In this document: positions 18,234 through 26,734 of the stretch, one piece after another
Position numbering within the stretch: the stretch's first letter is position 1
Layout: each line of letters begins with the position of its first letter
DNA from: Treponema sp.
Lineage (GTDB): Bacteria > Spirochaetota > Spirochaetia > Treponematales > Breznakiellaceae
Reading direction: 5' to 3'
Assembly: GCA_009777335.1 (NCBI GenBank)
Contig: WRMC01000007.1
Location: 56,886-120,885 of the forward strand
DNA length: 64,000 bases
Program-made: the position numbers and the translations under genes
Notes under the pieces: model-generated
Told to the model about the DNA's origin: nothing
The model's database searches: none
Seen by the model: the letters and a program-made list of their open reading frames with translations, nothing else

Positions 18234-20522
18234 ATGGCTGCAGCTTTATCTCCCTATAGGCTTGGAAAGGCCAGGGATTTGTACAACCTATTTAATGTCT
18301 TTAACTCCCTCTCCTGGACTTTCATGGTGGGGAATATCATCGTTCTCTTTGCCATGAGGCTGGGGGCCAGTTCAACCTTCATCGGCACCATGAGTGCGGT
18401 CCTCTACCTGGCCTTTTTCTTTCTGCCCCTGGGCAAGCTCCTGGCCCGGCGCTTTTCCATGATCGCCATCTTCTCTACCGCCTGGACCTGCCGGGCCCTG
18501 GGGATGATCCCCGTCCTCTTCGTACCCCTGGTCATGGTTATAGGAAGGAACGACCTGGCCCTGCCCCTCATCCTCTTGGGGGTTACCCTCTTCCATGTCT
18601 GCCGCGGCATAGGGATGGCGGCCAACAACCCCATCCTTAGCTTCCTGGCCTCGGGTCCTGACCGGGGAAGCTACATGACCCAGATCCAGGTGATCAACAG
18701 CGCCGTGGGAATGTTCTCAGGCTTTGCCATCGCCATGCTCCTGGGCCGGGACCCCCCCCTGCTCCTCTATGTCTTCATCATCGCCGGGGGGATCACCTTT
18801 GGGGTCATTGCGGGCCTCATGATGAAAAAAATCCCCGGCCCCCCCATGGAGGCTGAGGGAAAGCACAAGGGGCTCATCGAGGTCTTTAGGGAGGCCTGGG
18901 CGGATCCTTCCATCCGAAACTTCATCTTTATCTTGTTTCTGGTGGCCCTGGTGTCGGGGGTGTCCCGGATCTTTTTGGTGGTCTATGCCCGGGAAGTCTT
19001 TGCCCAGAACGATGGGATGGTCTCCCTCTTTTCGGTCTTTGGGGGCCTGGGGGTCCTCATGGTGGGGCTGGCCATCAAATTTTTGGTCGACCGCATCGGG
19101 GCTAAGCCCATTTTTAGTTTCTGTATCATCATTGGCTTTGTGAGCCTTATCATGCTCATCGTGTTTCCCGTTTCCATGGCCGATAACTTTACCACTCTGA
19201 CCCTCTATCTGGCCCTCCTCTTTTTTATCATGAACTTTGGCTGGCTAGGCAGCGAGGGGGTCATGAACACCTACTTTATGGGGCTGGTCCCATCGGAAAA
19301 AATGATGGACATGGGGATCCTCTACTTCTTCTGTTTTGGTGTCGCCGGTGCGGCGGGGTCCATGCTGGGGGGGGTCTTTCTTGATGGGGCCACCGCCCTT
19401 ACCGGTTCTCCGGTTGTGTCGTTTAGGATCCTCTACATCGTCCTGGCCCTGACCTCGGCGGGGATCCTTCTTTTGATGCGCCGCCTGGTTCCCCTGGGGG
19501 CCCTTCCCTTTATGGGAGCCCTGGAGGTCATGTTCTCGTACCGGGACTTACGGGCCATCCGGGTTCTGGACAAGCTCAACCGGTCCAGCGACTCTATGGA
19601 AGAAACCGCCCTCATCGAAGAGCTCTACAATGCCCCCTCCCAGCTGGCCACCCAGGGCCTTTTGGTCCGGGCCCGGTCCCCCCGCTTTTCGGTCCGCATG
19701 GAGAGCATCAGAGCAATCAGCGCCCTGGAGATCCTCAGCAACGATGCAGAGCGGGCCCTGATGGATGACATGATCAATAACCCCTACACCACCGCCTACT
19801 ACTCGGCTCGGGCCCTGGGCAACCACGGGGTCTTTTCGGCCATCCCCCTCTTGCGGGAGCTGGTCTTTTCGGACGATTACATGCTGGCCGGGGAGTCCAT
19901 GATAGCTCTGGCCAAGCTGCGGGATACGGGGATATACCAGCAGGTGGAGCAGATAGTCCGGGAGAACCGGAACCCCCGGCTCAAAATTGCCGGCGTAGAG
20001 GCCCTGGCCATCTTTGGTGCCCCCGAATCGATCAATCTGCTTATGGAGATCCTCCGCTCCGACGATCCGCCCCCCTATCTTTTGGATGAGGTGATTCTCT
20101 CCATGTCCAGCATCCTGGACATACAGAGCGAGTTCTATCCCCTCTATATCCGCTACCTGGCCGATGAGAGCCTGGTCTCTGCCCTGGCGGCCGACGAAGC
20201 CGAAGCGGCCTATGAGTTCTACCGGTCTATCCACGGCAGAAAAAGAAATGAAAGTAAACCCAACCTTAAGGCCCTGGCCGAGGCGGCCGCATCCCTCCAG
20301 GGGGCGGTGTCGGATTATGTTGTTCAATCCGATGGAACGGCCCTCTCAAAGTGGATCCTGGACATTAACCCCGATCTGGTCCATGGAGAAATCCAGCCCA
20401 TCCTGGCCGAGGCTATCCTGGCCCCGGAGTTTATCAGCTTCGCACCCTTAAAGCTCCTATTGGTCCACTGGTCAGCCCATGAGCTTCGGCTCTGGACCAA
20501 TAGGCTCCGGGGCGAAAGATAG
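18234..20522 (+). CDS. MFS transporter fused to C-terminal HEAT-repeat domain
   Basis: 762 residues. The first about 430 contain roughly twelve hydrophobic segments in major-facilitator order (for example FMVGNIIVLFAMRLG, LMVGLAIKFLVDRIGAKPI). The remaining about 320 are soluble and built of short helical repeats resembling HEAT (AISALEILSNDAERALMDD, YYSARALGNHGVFSAIPLLRE, LAKLRDTGIYQQVEQI). MFS proteins move small solutes; HEAT arrays bind proteins. The fusion suggests a regulated or scaffolded transporter with a cytoplasmic interaction arm. Substrate unknown. The stop codon lies inside a small symmetric hairpin shared with the convergent pepF gene. Confidence 0.8.
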   Translation: MAAALSPYRLGKARDLYNLFNVFNSLSWTFMVGNIIVLFAMRLGASSTFIGTMSAVLYLAFFFLPLGKLLARRFSMIAIFSTAWTCRALGMIPVLFVPLVMVIGRNDLALPLILLGVTLFHVCRGIGMAANNPILSFLASGPDRGSYMTQIQVINSAVGMFSGFAIAMLLGRDPPLLLYVFIIAGGITFGVIAGLMMKKIPGPPMEAEGKHKGLIEVFREAWADPSIRNFIFILFLVALVSGVSRIFLVVYAREVFAQNDGMVSLFSVFGGLGVLMVGLAIKFLVDRIGAKPIFSFCIIIGFVSLIMLIVFPVSMADNFTTLTLYLALLFFIMNFGWLGSEGVMNTYFMGLVPSEKMMDMGILYFFCFGVAGAAGSMLGGVFLDGATALTGSPVVSFRILYIVLALTSAGILLLMRRLVPLGALPFMGALEVMFSYRDLRAIRVLDKLNRSSDSMEETALIEELYNAPSQLATQGLLVRARSPRFSVRMESIRAISALEILSNDAERALMDDMINNPYTTAYYSARALGNHGVFSAIPLLRELVFSDDYMLAGESMIALAKLRDTGIYQQVEQIVRENRNPRLKIAGVEALAIFGAPESINLLMEILRSDDPPPYLLDEVILSMSSILDIQSEFYPLYIRYLADESLVSALAADEAEAAYEFYRSIHGRKRNESKPNLKALAEAAASLQGAVSDYVVQSDGTALSKWILDINPDLVHGEIQPILAEAILAPEFISFAPLKLLLVHWSAHELRLWTNRLRGER

Positions 20523-20539
20523 TCTAAGCGTTTAGACTA
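20520..20539. terminator. Hairpin containing both convergent stop codons
   Basis: TAGTCTAA (20520-20527), loop GCGT, TTAGACTA (20532-20539): a perfect 8-bp stem. The TAG of the MFS gene and the TAA (minus strand) of pepF are both inside it. There is no T-run, so termination is uncertain. Confidence 0.45.
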
Positions 20540-22337
20540 AAAGCTCTTCCAGTTCCTTTACCAGAGCCTCGAAGACCCTGCAGGCCGCCGCCACCGGTTC
20601 GGGGCTGCCCATGTCTACCCCCGCCATTTTGAGGGACTCCATGGGAAAGCGGCTCCCCCCGGAACTCAGGAAGCCGAAGTAGTCGGAGCGTTCCCTGGGG
20701 CCCCCGCCCAGGACCCGGTCTGCCAGGGCCAGGGAGGCGGAGATGCCGGTGGAATACTTGTAGACGTAAAAGGCCCGGTAAAAGTGGGGGATCCTTAAGC
20801 CTTCCAGATCGCTGGCCTCTTCCAGAACCATCTCGGGGCCGAAGTATTTTTCCAAAAGCTGCCGGTACTCCAGGCGGAGCACATCCAGGGTGAGGGGCTT
20901 GCCCTCTTCTTCAAGCTGATGGCTCCGGGCCTCGAACTCGGCAAACATGGTCTGCCGGTAGAGGGTCCCCAGGATTTCGTCACAGCGCCGGTTTACCAGG
21001 TAGAGCCGAAGCTGGCGGTCCTGTCCTGCCTCTTGTCCCAGGAGGTGACGAAAGAGAAGCTCCTCATTAAAGGTGCTGGCCACTTCGGCTTCGAAGATGG
21101 TGTAGTTGTAGTGCATGAAGGGATTGGCCCTGGCGGAGTAGTAGGAGTGCATGGAGTGGCCCCCCTCGTGGGCCAGGGTAAAGACATCCCGGACCGAGTC
21201 GTCCTTATAGTTCATGAGGATGTAGGGATCCCCCGCATAGGAGCCCGCCGAAAAGGCCCCGGAACTTTTTCCCTTGTTTTCGTAGCGGTCTGCCCATCTG
21301 CCCAGGAGCCCCTCTTTGAGGACCCCGGTGTATTCGTCCCCCAGGGGGGACAGGGCCTGGCAGACCAGATCCACCCCCTCCTCCCAGGTGGTCTTTTTCT
21401 CGAGGCCCCCCACCAGGGGAACATAGGCATCGTAGTGGCGCAGGTCAGGGACCTTGAGGACCCGCTTGCGCAGGCTGTAGTAGCGGTGGAGGGGCCCCAG
21501 GTTCTGGCCCACGGTGCTGATGAGGTTGTCGTAGATCTCTTCCCCCACCTGGTCGGGGTAGAGGGCCATGGCCCTGGCCGAAGGGTAGCCCCTAATCCGG
21601 GCTTTGATCACATCCTGCTTGACCGAGCCCCCATAGAGACTGGCCAGGGTGTTCTTGTGGGCATCAAACTGGCCGTAAAAGGCATCGTAGGTTCTCTTTC
21701 GAAGATCCCGATCGGGGTTTTCCATGAGGACGATCCACGATGACTGGGAAAGGGGCCGCAGGCCCTCGGGGGTCTCTATCTGGCCAAAGTCGAGATCCAC
21801 GTTGGTGAGGACCGAAAAGGTGTTGTCCAGGGCATCTTCGTTTTCACTCTGGAGGGCCAGGATCTTTTCTTCCTTGTCAGAGAGGATATGGGGCTTAAAC
21901 CGAAGCAGCTTTTGAAGGTAGATCCGGTATTCCCCCAGGCGCTCCTGGGCCAGGAAGCTCTCCATCTTGTCGCTGGGGATGGCCATGATCTCCGGATCTG
22001 CCCAGGCCGAAGCGGCGCTAACCCTGGAGGCGGCCATGGTGAATTTTCCCATCATGGTCCGGGCCTGACTGTCCCCCTCATCTTCGGACTGCCGCAGCAT
22101 GGCATAGTAGCCCAGCCGCTCCTCCAAAAGACCCAGGTCCCGGTAAAAGTCCATCCAGGCCCCCAGACCCTCGGCAGAGGCCCCCAGGGTACCCCGATAA
22201 GAGGGGATTTTCTCCTCCATGGCCCCCAGGGCGCCCAGGGCCCTTTCCCATTCTTCATCGTTCGAAAAAAGCTTCGATAGATTCCACTTATGTTCTTGGG
22301 GGATCTCATCTCTCCCGGGGATTACTGCATCTGGCAT
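20532..22337 (-). CDS. pepF: Oligoendopeptidase F (M3 metallopeptidase)
   Basis: 601 residues from the ATG at 22337, which follows a TAAGGAGCA Shine-Dalgarno; an upstream in-frame start at 22364 is less likely. The zinc-binding LAHEGGHSMHSYYS (HEXXH) and a later FEAEVASTFNEELL with the third zinc-ligand Glu are intact. PepF cuts short peptides in the cytoplasm for nutrition and protein turnover. Length and motif order match the family. It lies between a convergent MFS-HEAT gene and a divergent lipoprotein gene. Confidence 0.92.
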   Translation of the reverse strand: MPDAVIPGRDEIPQEHKWNLSKLFSNDEEWERALGALGAMEEKIPSYRGTLGASAEGLGAWMDFYRDLGLLEERLGYYAMLRQSEDEGDSQARTMMGKFTMAASRVSAASAWADPEIMAIPSDKMESFLAQERLGEYRIYLQKLLRFKPHILSDKEEKILALQSENEDALDNTFSVLTNVDLDFGQIETPEGLRPLSQSSWIVLMENPDRDLRKRTYDAFYGQFDAHKNTLASLYGGSVKQDVIKARIRGYPSARAMALYPDQVGEEIYDNLISTVGQNLGPLHRYYSLRKRVLKVPDLRHYDAYVPLVGGLEKKTTWEEGVDLVCQALSPLGDEYTGVLKEGLLGRWADRYENKGKSSGAFSAGSYAGDPYILMNYKDDSVRDVFTLAHEGGHSMHSYYSARANPFMHYNYTIFEAEVASTFNEELLFRHLLGQEAGQDRQLRLYLVNRRCDEILGTLYRQTMFAEFEARSHQLEEEGKPLTLDVLRLEYRQLLEKYFGPEMVLEEASDLEGLRIPHFYRAFYVYKYSTGISASLALADRVLGGGPRERSDYFGFLSSGGSRFPMESLKMAGVDMGSPEPVAAACRVFEALVKELEELLV

Positions 22338-22398
22338 ACACTGCTCCTTAAATTTCCTATTCAATTTTACCGTAGAATACCTTAAATGGGCCGATAGT

Positions 22399-22404
22399 TA
22401 TAGT
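22399..22404 (+). promoter_or_regulatory. Candidate -10 box (TATAGT) of LEA-type lipoprotein
   Basis: TATAGT ends 6 bases before the ATG at 22411. No Shine-Dalgarno sequence lies between, so a leaderless transcript is possible. A clear -35 was not found. Confidence 0.4.
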
Positions 22405-22410
22405 AGAACC

Positions 22411-23256
22411 ATGAAAAAATTAATCTTCCTTTTTCCTGTCCTCCTTTTAACCCTGACCTGCCGGTCTGTCCCCCCCGGCCCCCTTCCGGGCCTTGAATTT
22501 AGGGGCCTCGAGGCAGATAACCCCCATGAGCTGAGCCTTCACTTTAGGCTCGATGCGGCCAACCCCTTTACCCAGTCCGGCACTTTTGAGCTGGCCTCCT
22601 ACAGGGTGAGGATTAACGGCCGGGAAGCTTCCCGGGGCTTTAGGCTGATTGACCCCGGCAGAACCAATTTTAGCAACCGGGTCCAGCTGAACCTGAGGCT
22701 CGAAATGGATCTACGGACCCTCATCTCCGATGGCCTGGCCCCCCATGAAGTATATGATATAGAACTTATCCCGGTTTTTGCGGTCCGCACCGGATCGGCC
22801 CAGCCCTTTAACGTCGAGGTTCCGGGGCAGGCTGTGTTCCCGGGGGTCCAGGCTCCCATCTTTAGGATCACCTCCATCGCCATCCTACGGGCCGAGCTGG
22901 TCAACACCCGCTTTAGGGTCGGCATCCGCATCGATAACCCCAACCCCTTTCCGGTGGTCCTCTCCATGCTGAGTTACGAGCTTTACGGCAATGGCATGTT
23001 CTGGGCCGAAGGAGCCATAGACCGCCTGAGCCCCAACCGGGACCCCATTCCGGGGAACTCGGCCGTTGCCGGGAACCTCTATTTATTGATGAACTTTATT
23101 GACATGGACCGAAACCTGCTCGATCAGTTTATTTATCTGCAGAATGTGGCTTATCGCTTTACCGGAACCACCCAGGTGAGTACCAGCATCGATTACCTTC
23201 CGGCCTTTAGCTGGACCTTCGATCTATCTGGTTCCTCCAGGGTCCTGGACGAGTAG
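22411..23256 (+). CDS. LEA14/WHy-type lipoprotein
   Basis: 281 residues from the ATG at 22411; the longer frame upstream runs antisense to pepF and is not used. The signal peptide is MKKLIFLFPVLLLTLTC with lipobox LTLTC. Two beta-sandwich modules follow (about 30-150 and 160-275), each with the pattern (D/N)NPFP..., as in RIDNPNPFPVVL and RLDAANPFTQSG, typical of the LEA type 2/water-stress (WHy) domain. In bacteria such proteins are periplasmic or surface-anchored and poorly understood. It is followed after 37 bases by an MBL-fold hydrolase. Confidence 0.75.
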   Translation: MKKLIFLFPVLLLTLTCRSVPPGPLPGLEFRGLEADNPHELSLHFRLDAANPFTQSGTFELASYRVRINGREASRGFRLIDPGRTNFSNRVQLNLRLEMDLRTLISDGLAPHEVYDIELIPVFAVRTGSAQPFNVEVPGQAVFPGVQAPIFRITSIAILRAELVNTRFRVGIRIDNPNPFPVVLSMLSYELYGNGMFWAEGAIDRLSPNRDPIPGNSAVAGNLYLLMNFIDMDRNLLDQFIYLQNVAYRFTGTTQVSTSIDYLPAFSWTFDLSGSSRVLDE

Positions 23257-23282
23257 GAGTATCTTTTTCACCGGTTCCCTCC

Positions 23283-23288
23283 TATAAT
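23283..23288 (+). promoter_or_regulatory. TATAAT box directly upstream of MBL-fold gene
   Basis: A perfect TATAAT ends 5 bases before the ATG at 23294. There is no Shine-Dalgarno sequence in the short gap, again suggesting a leaderless message. The -35 is weak or absent. Confidence 0.45.
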
Positions 23289-23293
23289 TCTGC

Positions 23294-24004
23294 ATGAACA
23301 TATTCCCAGAATTACAGGGACCCGAGGTCCGTTCCGATGTGCTGGTCTTTGGGCACCTCCGGTGGAACCGCTACTTTGGCGAAACCCCAGAGGCCCCGCC
23401 CCGCTTTGCCCCCTCCACCTGCAGTTCCGTCCTTATCCGGGGCAGCGATGCCCAGGGGAAGCCCTACTGCCTTATCGTGGACCCCACCACCCGGCGCAGC
23501 CCCGAGGAGTACTACTTCGATCTCTTTCGTCACACTGGCCTTAGGCCCGATGCGATTACCCACTGCTTTGCCACCCACCATCACTTTGATCACTGGCATG
23601 GCTTTAAATATTTCCCCCAGGCCAGGTGGCTCTGCGGAGTAGGGAACCGCTCCCTCATCATTGAAGCCTCAGCGGGCTCTGCCGGGACCGACCCCGGCGA
23701 CGGCCTAAGCCCGGAGATTGAGGCGGAACGGCTGGAAGAAGTAAGGGGCGAATTCCTCCCGGGAGTAGCGGCGGTCCCCCTGCCCGGGCACACCCCCGAC
23801 ATCCAGGGGGTAGGCTTTATCAGCCGGGGCAAGAAGATCCTCATGGCCGGCGACGGGGTGATGACCGCCGACCATTTCTATGCCCGCACCACGGAGTTCC
23901 AGAACGATCCCGCCTGGGTAAAAAAAGCCGCCGAATCCATCGATAACATGGCAGAGAGTTTTGATATTATCATACCGGGCCATTCCAACCTGGTGGTGTT
24001 GTAG
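23294..24004 (+). CDS. Metallo-beta-lactamase-fold hydrolase
   Basis: 236 residues. The metal-binding motif HHHFDH in FATHHHFDHWHGF is canonical (HXHXDH), with later His residues in PLPGHTPDIQG, an Asp in LMAGDGVMTAD, and a final His in IIPGHSNLV. These form the dinuclear zinc or iron site of the family, which includes glyoxalase II, lactonases, RNases and flavodiiron-like enzymes. The chain is short and has no extra domain, so the substrate cannot be named. No signal peptide is seen, so it is probably cytosolic. Confidence 0.82.
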   Translation: MNIFPELQGPEVRSDVLVFGHLRWNRYFGETPEAPPRFAPSTCSSVLIRGSDAQGKPYCLIVDPTTRRSPEEYYFDLFRHTGLRPDAITHCFATHHHFDHWHGFKYFPQARWLCGVGNRSLIIEASAGSAGTDPGDGLSPEIEAERLEEVRGEFLPGVAAVPLPGHTPDIQGVGFISRGKKILMAGDGVMTADHFYARTTEFQNDPAWVKKAAESIDNMAESFDIIIPGHSNLVVL

Positions 24005-24024
24005 GGGAGGTGTCTGATCATTTG

Positions 24025-24063
24025 TTGACAATATGTTGACAATTATCAGATTAGAAGTATACT
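24025..24063 (+). promoter_or_regulatory. Promoter with direct-repeat operator of Phd/PIN module
   Basis: TTGACA (24036-24041), 16-bp spacer, TATACT (24058-24063). A second TTGACA at 24025 creates an 11-bp spaced direct repeat TGTTGACAAT/TGTTGACAAT over the -35, a plausible site for autorepression by the antitoxin. Confidence 0.6.
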
Positions 24064-24079
24064 TAAAACAGAGGGTACT

Positions 24080-24370
24080 ATGGAGTTTTTAAGTGTACGG
24101 GAATTTTCTGCCTATCCCAAAAAGACCAGGGAAGTGCTTAAGAAGAACGGCAAGATTGTTCTAACTAATAATGGTAAACCATCCATGCTTGTATTAGACA
24201 TTGCGGGAAAGAATTTCGAGGTGTTATTAGGCACCTTAAATCGTGCAGAAGCCTTAAATACTCTTGAAAAAATTCAGATGCAATCTGTCAGGGCGGGTTT
24301 GAACAAAATGACCTTAGACGATATTAATGCTGAAATAAAAGCGTCTCGCCAGGTGAAAAAAACCCGTTAA
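24080..24370 (+). CDS. Phd/YefM-type antitoxin
   Basis: 96 residues. The N-terminus (FLSVREFSAYPKKTREVLKK, then GKIVLTNNGKPSMLVLDI) is the classic Phd/YefM DNA-binding fold, where the strand pattern vxltxxGkpvavlv marks the family. The C-terminal half would wrap the toxin. It sits directly ahead of a PIN gene, with the stop and next start adjoining (24370/24371), and behind a promoter with a direct repeat suited to autoregulation. Pairing of a Phd-type antitoxin with a COG1569-type PIN toxin is common. Confidence 0.82.
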   Translation: MEFLSVREFSAYPKKTREVLKKNGKIVLTNNGKPSMLVLDIAGKNFEVLLGTLNRAEALNTLEKIQMQSVRAGLNKMTLDDINAEIKASRQVKKTR

Positions 24371-24769
24371 ATGCGTTTGGTATTAGACACCAATGTTGTG
24401 ATATCAGCATTTTTGAATCCATCAGGCGGACCATCACACATAGTAAAGTTAGTGTTAGAGGGTAAAGCTGATATGGTTTACAATACCACAATTTTACTTG
24501 AATATGTAGATGTGATGAATCGCCCCAAGTTTAAGAACAACATTGATCACGATCTTATATTAAATTTTGTTAACACAATTATGAACATTGGACTTGCCTT
24601 TGATCCCATTCCCAGTACAAAACCTTTTGCAGATGAATCAGACCGAATTTTCTATGATACTGCAAAAAATAGTGATTCATTCCTTATTACTGGTAATATT
24701 AGACATTTCCCCAAGGAGCCTTTCATTATGCTGCCGGGTGATTTTTTGAAGCAGGTAAGGGAGGTATAG
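24371..24769 (+). CDS. PIN-family toxin (COG1569 type)
   Basis: 132 residues opening MRLVLDTNVVISAFLNPSGG, the standard N-terminus of this toxin family, with catalytic Asp6. Further acidic positions lie in TTILLEYVDVM (Glu) and DESDRIFYDTA (Asp), and ITGNIRHFP is the usual late segment. Expected activity is Mg2+-dependent cleavage of RNA, restrained by the upstream antitoxin. Its ATG immediately follows the antitoxin stop, favouring coupled translation. An ankyrin-repeat gene follows after 2 bases. Confidence 0.85.
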   Translation: MRLVLDTNVVISAFLNPSGGPSHIVKLVLEGKADMVYNTTILLEYVDVMNRPKFKNNIDHDLILNFVNTIMNIGLAFDPIPSTKPFADESDRIFYDTAKNSDSFLITGNIRHFPKEPFIMLPGDFLKQVREV

Positions 24770-24771
24770 TT

Positions 24772-25380
24772 ATGGTGAATTATTCTGAACAGCCCCAGAG
24801 GAAAAAGGAATTACAATTAATTCAATTTTCGGCGGAGGGGAATGTAAAAGCAGTTGCCGATCTCTTAAAGAATAACTCGAACATCCATGCCCAGGATGGG
24901 GAGGGTACATGCGCCTTGGTAGCAGCGGCATATAAAAATCACCTTGAAATTATTGATCTGCTTATTTCCGCCGGGGCGGATGTGAACATGAAAGATAATA
25001 CCCTCCAAAGCGCCTATCTCATTGCTACTTCGGAGGGGTATGTCGAATTACTAAAAAAGACCCTCAGAGCCGGAGCCGATGTCCATAGCACTGATAGCTA
25101 TAATGGAACCGGGCTTATCCGTGCGGCCGACCGGGGGCATGTTGAGATAATCCAGGAGCTTTTGAAGACAGATATCCGGGTAAACCACATAAATAGGTTG
25201 GGCTGGACCGCCTTACTGGAAGCCATTATTTTAGGAGATGGCGGAAAGCGACATACCGAGGTGGTCCGCTTGCTTGTAGAGGCCGGTGCGGATACCTCTA
25301 TACCGGACAAGGATGGGGTAAGCCCCCTGGAACATGCAAAACACAGGGGTTTTGAGGAGATGATGAAGCTGCTGGGGTGA
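24772..25380 (+). CDS. Ankyrin-repeat protein
   Basis: 202 residues made almost entirely of about five ankyrin repeats of 33 residues. Typical segments are CALVAAAYKNHLEIIDLLIS, GADVNMKDNTLQSAYLIATS and a final DKDGVSPLEHAKHRGFEEM. Ankyrin arrays bind proteins. No signal peptide is present, so it is probably cytoplasmic. The gene starts 2 bases after the PIN toxin stop with a GGGAGG Shine-Dalgarno inside the toxin 3' end. It is therefore likely part of the same transcript, which is unusual for a toxin-antitoxin module. Confidence 0.85.
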   Translation: MVNYSEQPQRKKELQLIQFSAEGNVKAVADLLKNNSNIHAQDGEGTCALVAAAYKNHLEIIDLLISAGADVNMKDNTLQSAYLIATSEGYVELLKKTLRAGADVHSTDSYNGTGLIRAADRGHVEIIQELLKTDIRVNHINRLGWTALLEAIILGDGGKRHTEVVRLLVEAGADTSIPDKDGVSPLEHAKHRGFEEMMKLLG

Positions 25381-25393
25381 TGTTTTAGAGAAT

Positions 25394-25423
25394 TTGACAG
25401 AATGACCGAATCATGGTAATGAT
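25394..25423 (+). promoter_or_regulatory. Promoter of orphan antitoxin-like gene
   Basis: TTGACA (25394-25399), about 18-bp spacer, AATGAT (25418-25423, 4/6). The ATG at 25429 is 5 bases further, so the message may be leaderless. Confidence 0.45.
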
Positions 25424-25428
25424 TATTG

Positions 25429-25677
25429 ATGGTTGATTTAACAGAAGAAGAATACGATGCGCTGGATGAGCACTATACAAAAAATCCCCCGAAAATTGAT
25501 CCATCTAAAAGAGGAACAGGATTCTTTACTCGCCAAACAGCGGGTGCACGTACCATTACGATAGATAATCTGTCAGCTGATTATCTTTCTGTAAAAGCAA
25601 TGGCAACCCAAAAGACTCCTGCCGAGTTAATTAGTGAACTAGTGCAAAAAGAAATAGCACAGCACACCAATTCTTAG
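25429..25677 (+). CDS. Small antitoxin-like protein, no adjacent toxin
   Basis: 82 residues from the ATG at 25429 (a TTG lies one codon upstream). The acidic N-terminus (MVDLTEEEYDALDE) precedes a segment ARTITIDNLSADYLSVKAM and KTPAELISELVQKEIA. This strand-helix-helix order resembles the ribbon-helix-helix or BrnA-like C-terminal DNA-binding part of antitoxins. No small toxin gene stands next to it; the ATP-grasp-like gene follows 22 bases later. It is either an orphan antitoxin or a regulator of unknown target. Confidence 0.5.
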   Translation: MVDLTEEEYDALDEHYTKNPPKIDPSKRGTGFFTRQTAGARTITIDNLSADYLSVKAMATQKTPAELISELVQKEIAQHTNS

Positions 25678-25699
25678 AAATTGTACAGGAGCTTTCCTC

Positions 25700-26734
25700 A
25701 TGACCCAAAAATCAATAGCCTTTATGCTTTACGGTGAGCCTGGATCTTCCAGGGATGTTTTTACTGACGAGAAGTACCGGCTTTTGGCGGAAGCACTGGT
25801 CAAGCAGGGGTTTAGCGTTGATACGGTGCTTTACCATGACTCGGCGGCGGAACAACTGGAAGGCGATCTTGCTGCATATAATGCGGTTTTGGTTTGGGTA
25901 AACCCCATTGAACAGGGCGGAGATCGCCGGCGGCTTGATAAACTGCTCAGGGATACGGCGGGGAAGGGGGTTCCGGTTTATACCCACCCGGATACTATCC
26001 TCAAAATTGGAACGAAAAAAGTTTTGTACACAAGCCGGGAAATGGATTGGGGCGGCGATACGGATCTGTATGCAACTTACGATGATTTTGAAAAAAGGTT
26101 TATCTCTTCTTTAAGCACAGGCTCCATCCGCATTTTGAAACAGTACCGGGGTAACGGCGGCAATGGGGTCTTCAAGGTCTCTTTGGATGGTTCCGGCGAG
26201 AACCTAACGGTCATCCATGCACCTGCTCCATTGAATGTGCAAACCCTTTCTAAGGAAGAATTTCTTGTCAAGTTTAGACCCTTCTTTGAAAACGATGGTT
26301 TGCTCATAAACCAAAAATGGGCAGAGGGCATAATAAACGGCATGGTTCGCTGTTACCTTACGGGTGACAAGGTTTCGGGCTTCGGCTATCAGGAGTCTAA
26401 CGCCCTCTGTCCCGAATCCGCGGCCCCCGATGCCAAGGTAAGACCCGTAAGCAGCAGGTATTACTTTAGCGAAGATTGCGGCTTATTCCAGGATCTGCGA
26501 AACATAATGGAAGAAAAGTGGGTCCCCGAAATAATGAAGGTCCACTCTCTGGACCTGGAACATATGCCCCTTTTATGGGACATAGACCTCTTTATCAATG
26601 ACCCCTACACCAATGAAACCGCGAAAAAATATACCCTCTGCGAAATTAATGTCAGCTGCGTGTCCCCTTTTCCTCCTAGCTGTGTGAGGTATGTGGTGGA
26701 GGCTTTAAAAACCATTACGCATGGCAAAGCGTAG
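25700..26734 (+). CDS. ATP-grasp-like protein, Cj0069 family
   Basis: 344 residues. The N-terminal third (IAFMLYGEPGSSRD..., DTVLYHDSAAEQ, VLVWVNPIEQGGDRRRL) resembles a pre-ATP-grasp Rossmann-like domain. The centre has ATP-grasp character: ILKQYRGNGGNGVFKV as a glycine-rich ATP loop and LWDIDLFIND followed by TLCEINVSCVSPF as the metal-binding end (D-x-D and E-I-N). Such enzymes ligate a carboxylate to an amine or thiol. The family is mostly uncharacterised and no substrate is evident. An AGGAG ribosome site stands upstream. Its 3' end overlaps the convergent brnA gene by 30 bases. Confidence 0.6.
   Translation: MTQKSIAFMLYGEPGSSRDVFTDEKYRLLAEALVKQGFSVDTVLYHDSAAEQLEGDLAAYNAVLVWVNPIEQGGDRRRLDKLLRDTAGKGVPVYTHPDTILKIGTKKVLYTSREMDWGGDTDLYATYDDFEKRFISSLSTGSIRILKQYRGNGGNGVFKVSLDGSGENLTVIHAPAPLNVQTLSKEEFLVKFRPFFENDGLLINQKWAEGIINGMVRCYLTGDKVSGFGYQESNALCPESAAPDAKVRPVSSRYYFSEDCGLFQDLRNIMEEKWVPEIMKVHSLDLEHMPLLWDIDLFINDPYTNETAKKYTLCEINVSCVSPFPPSCVRYVVEALKTITHGKA

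Noticed and set aside
19548..20327. 259-codon minus-strand ORF opposite the HEAT domain
   Set aside because: Antisense shadow of an intact, recognisable plus-strand protein; no family resemblance.
22219..22410. N-terminal extension of the LEA-type lipoprotein
   Set aside because: It would remove the lipoprotein signal from the N-terminus and is antisense to pepF; the ATG at 22411 gives a proper signal peptide.
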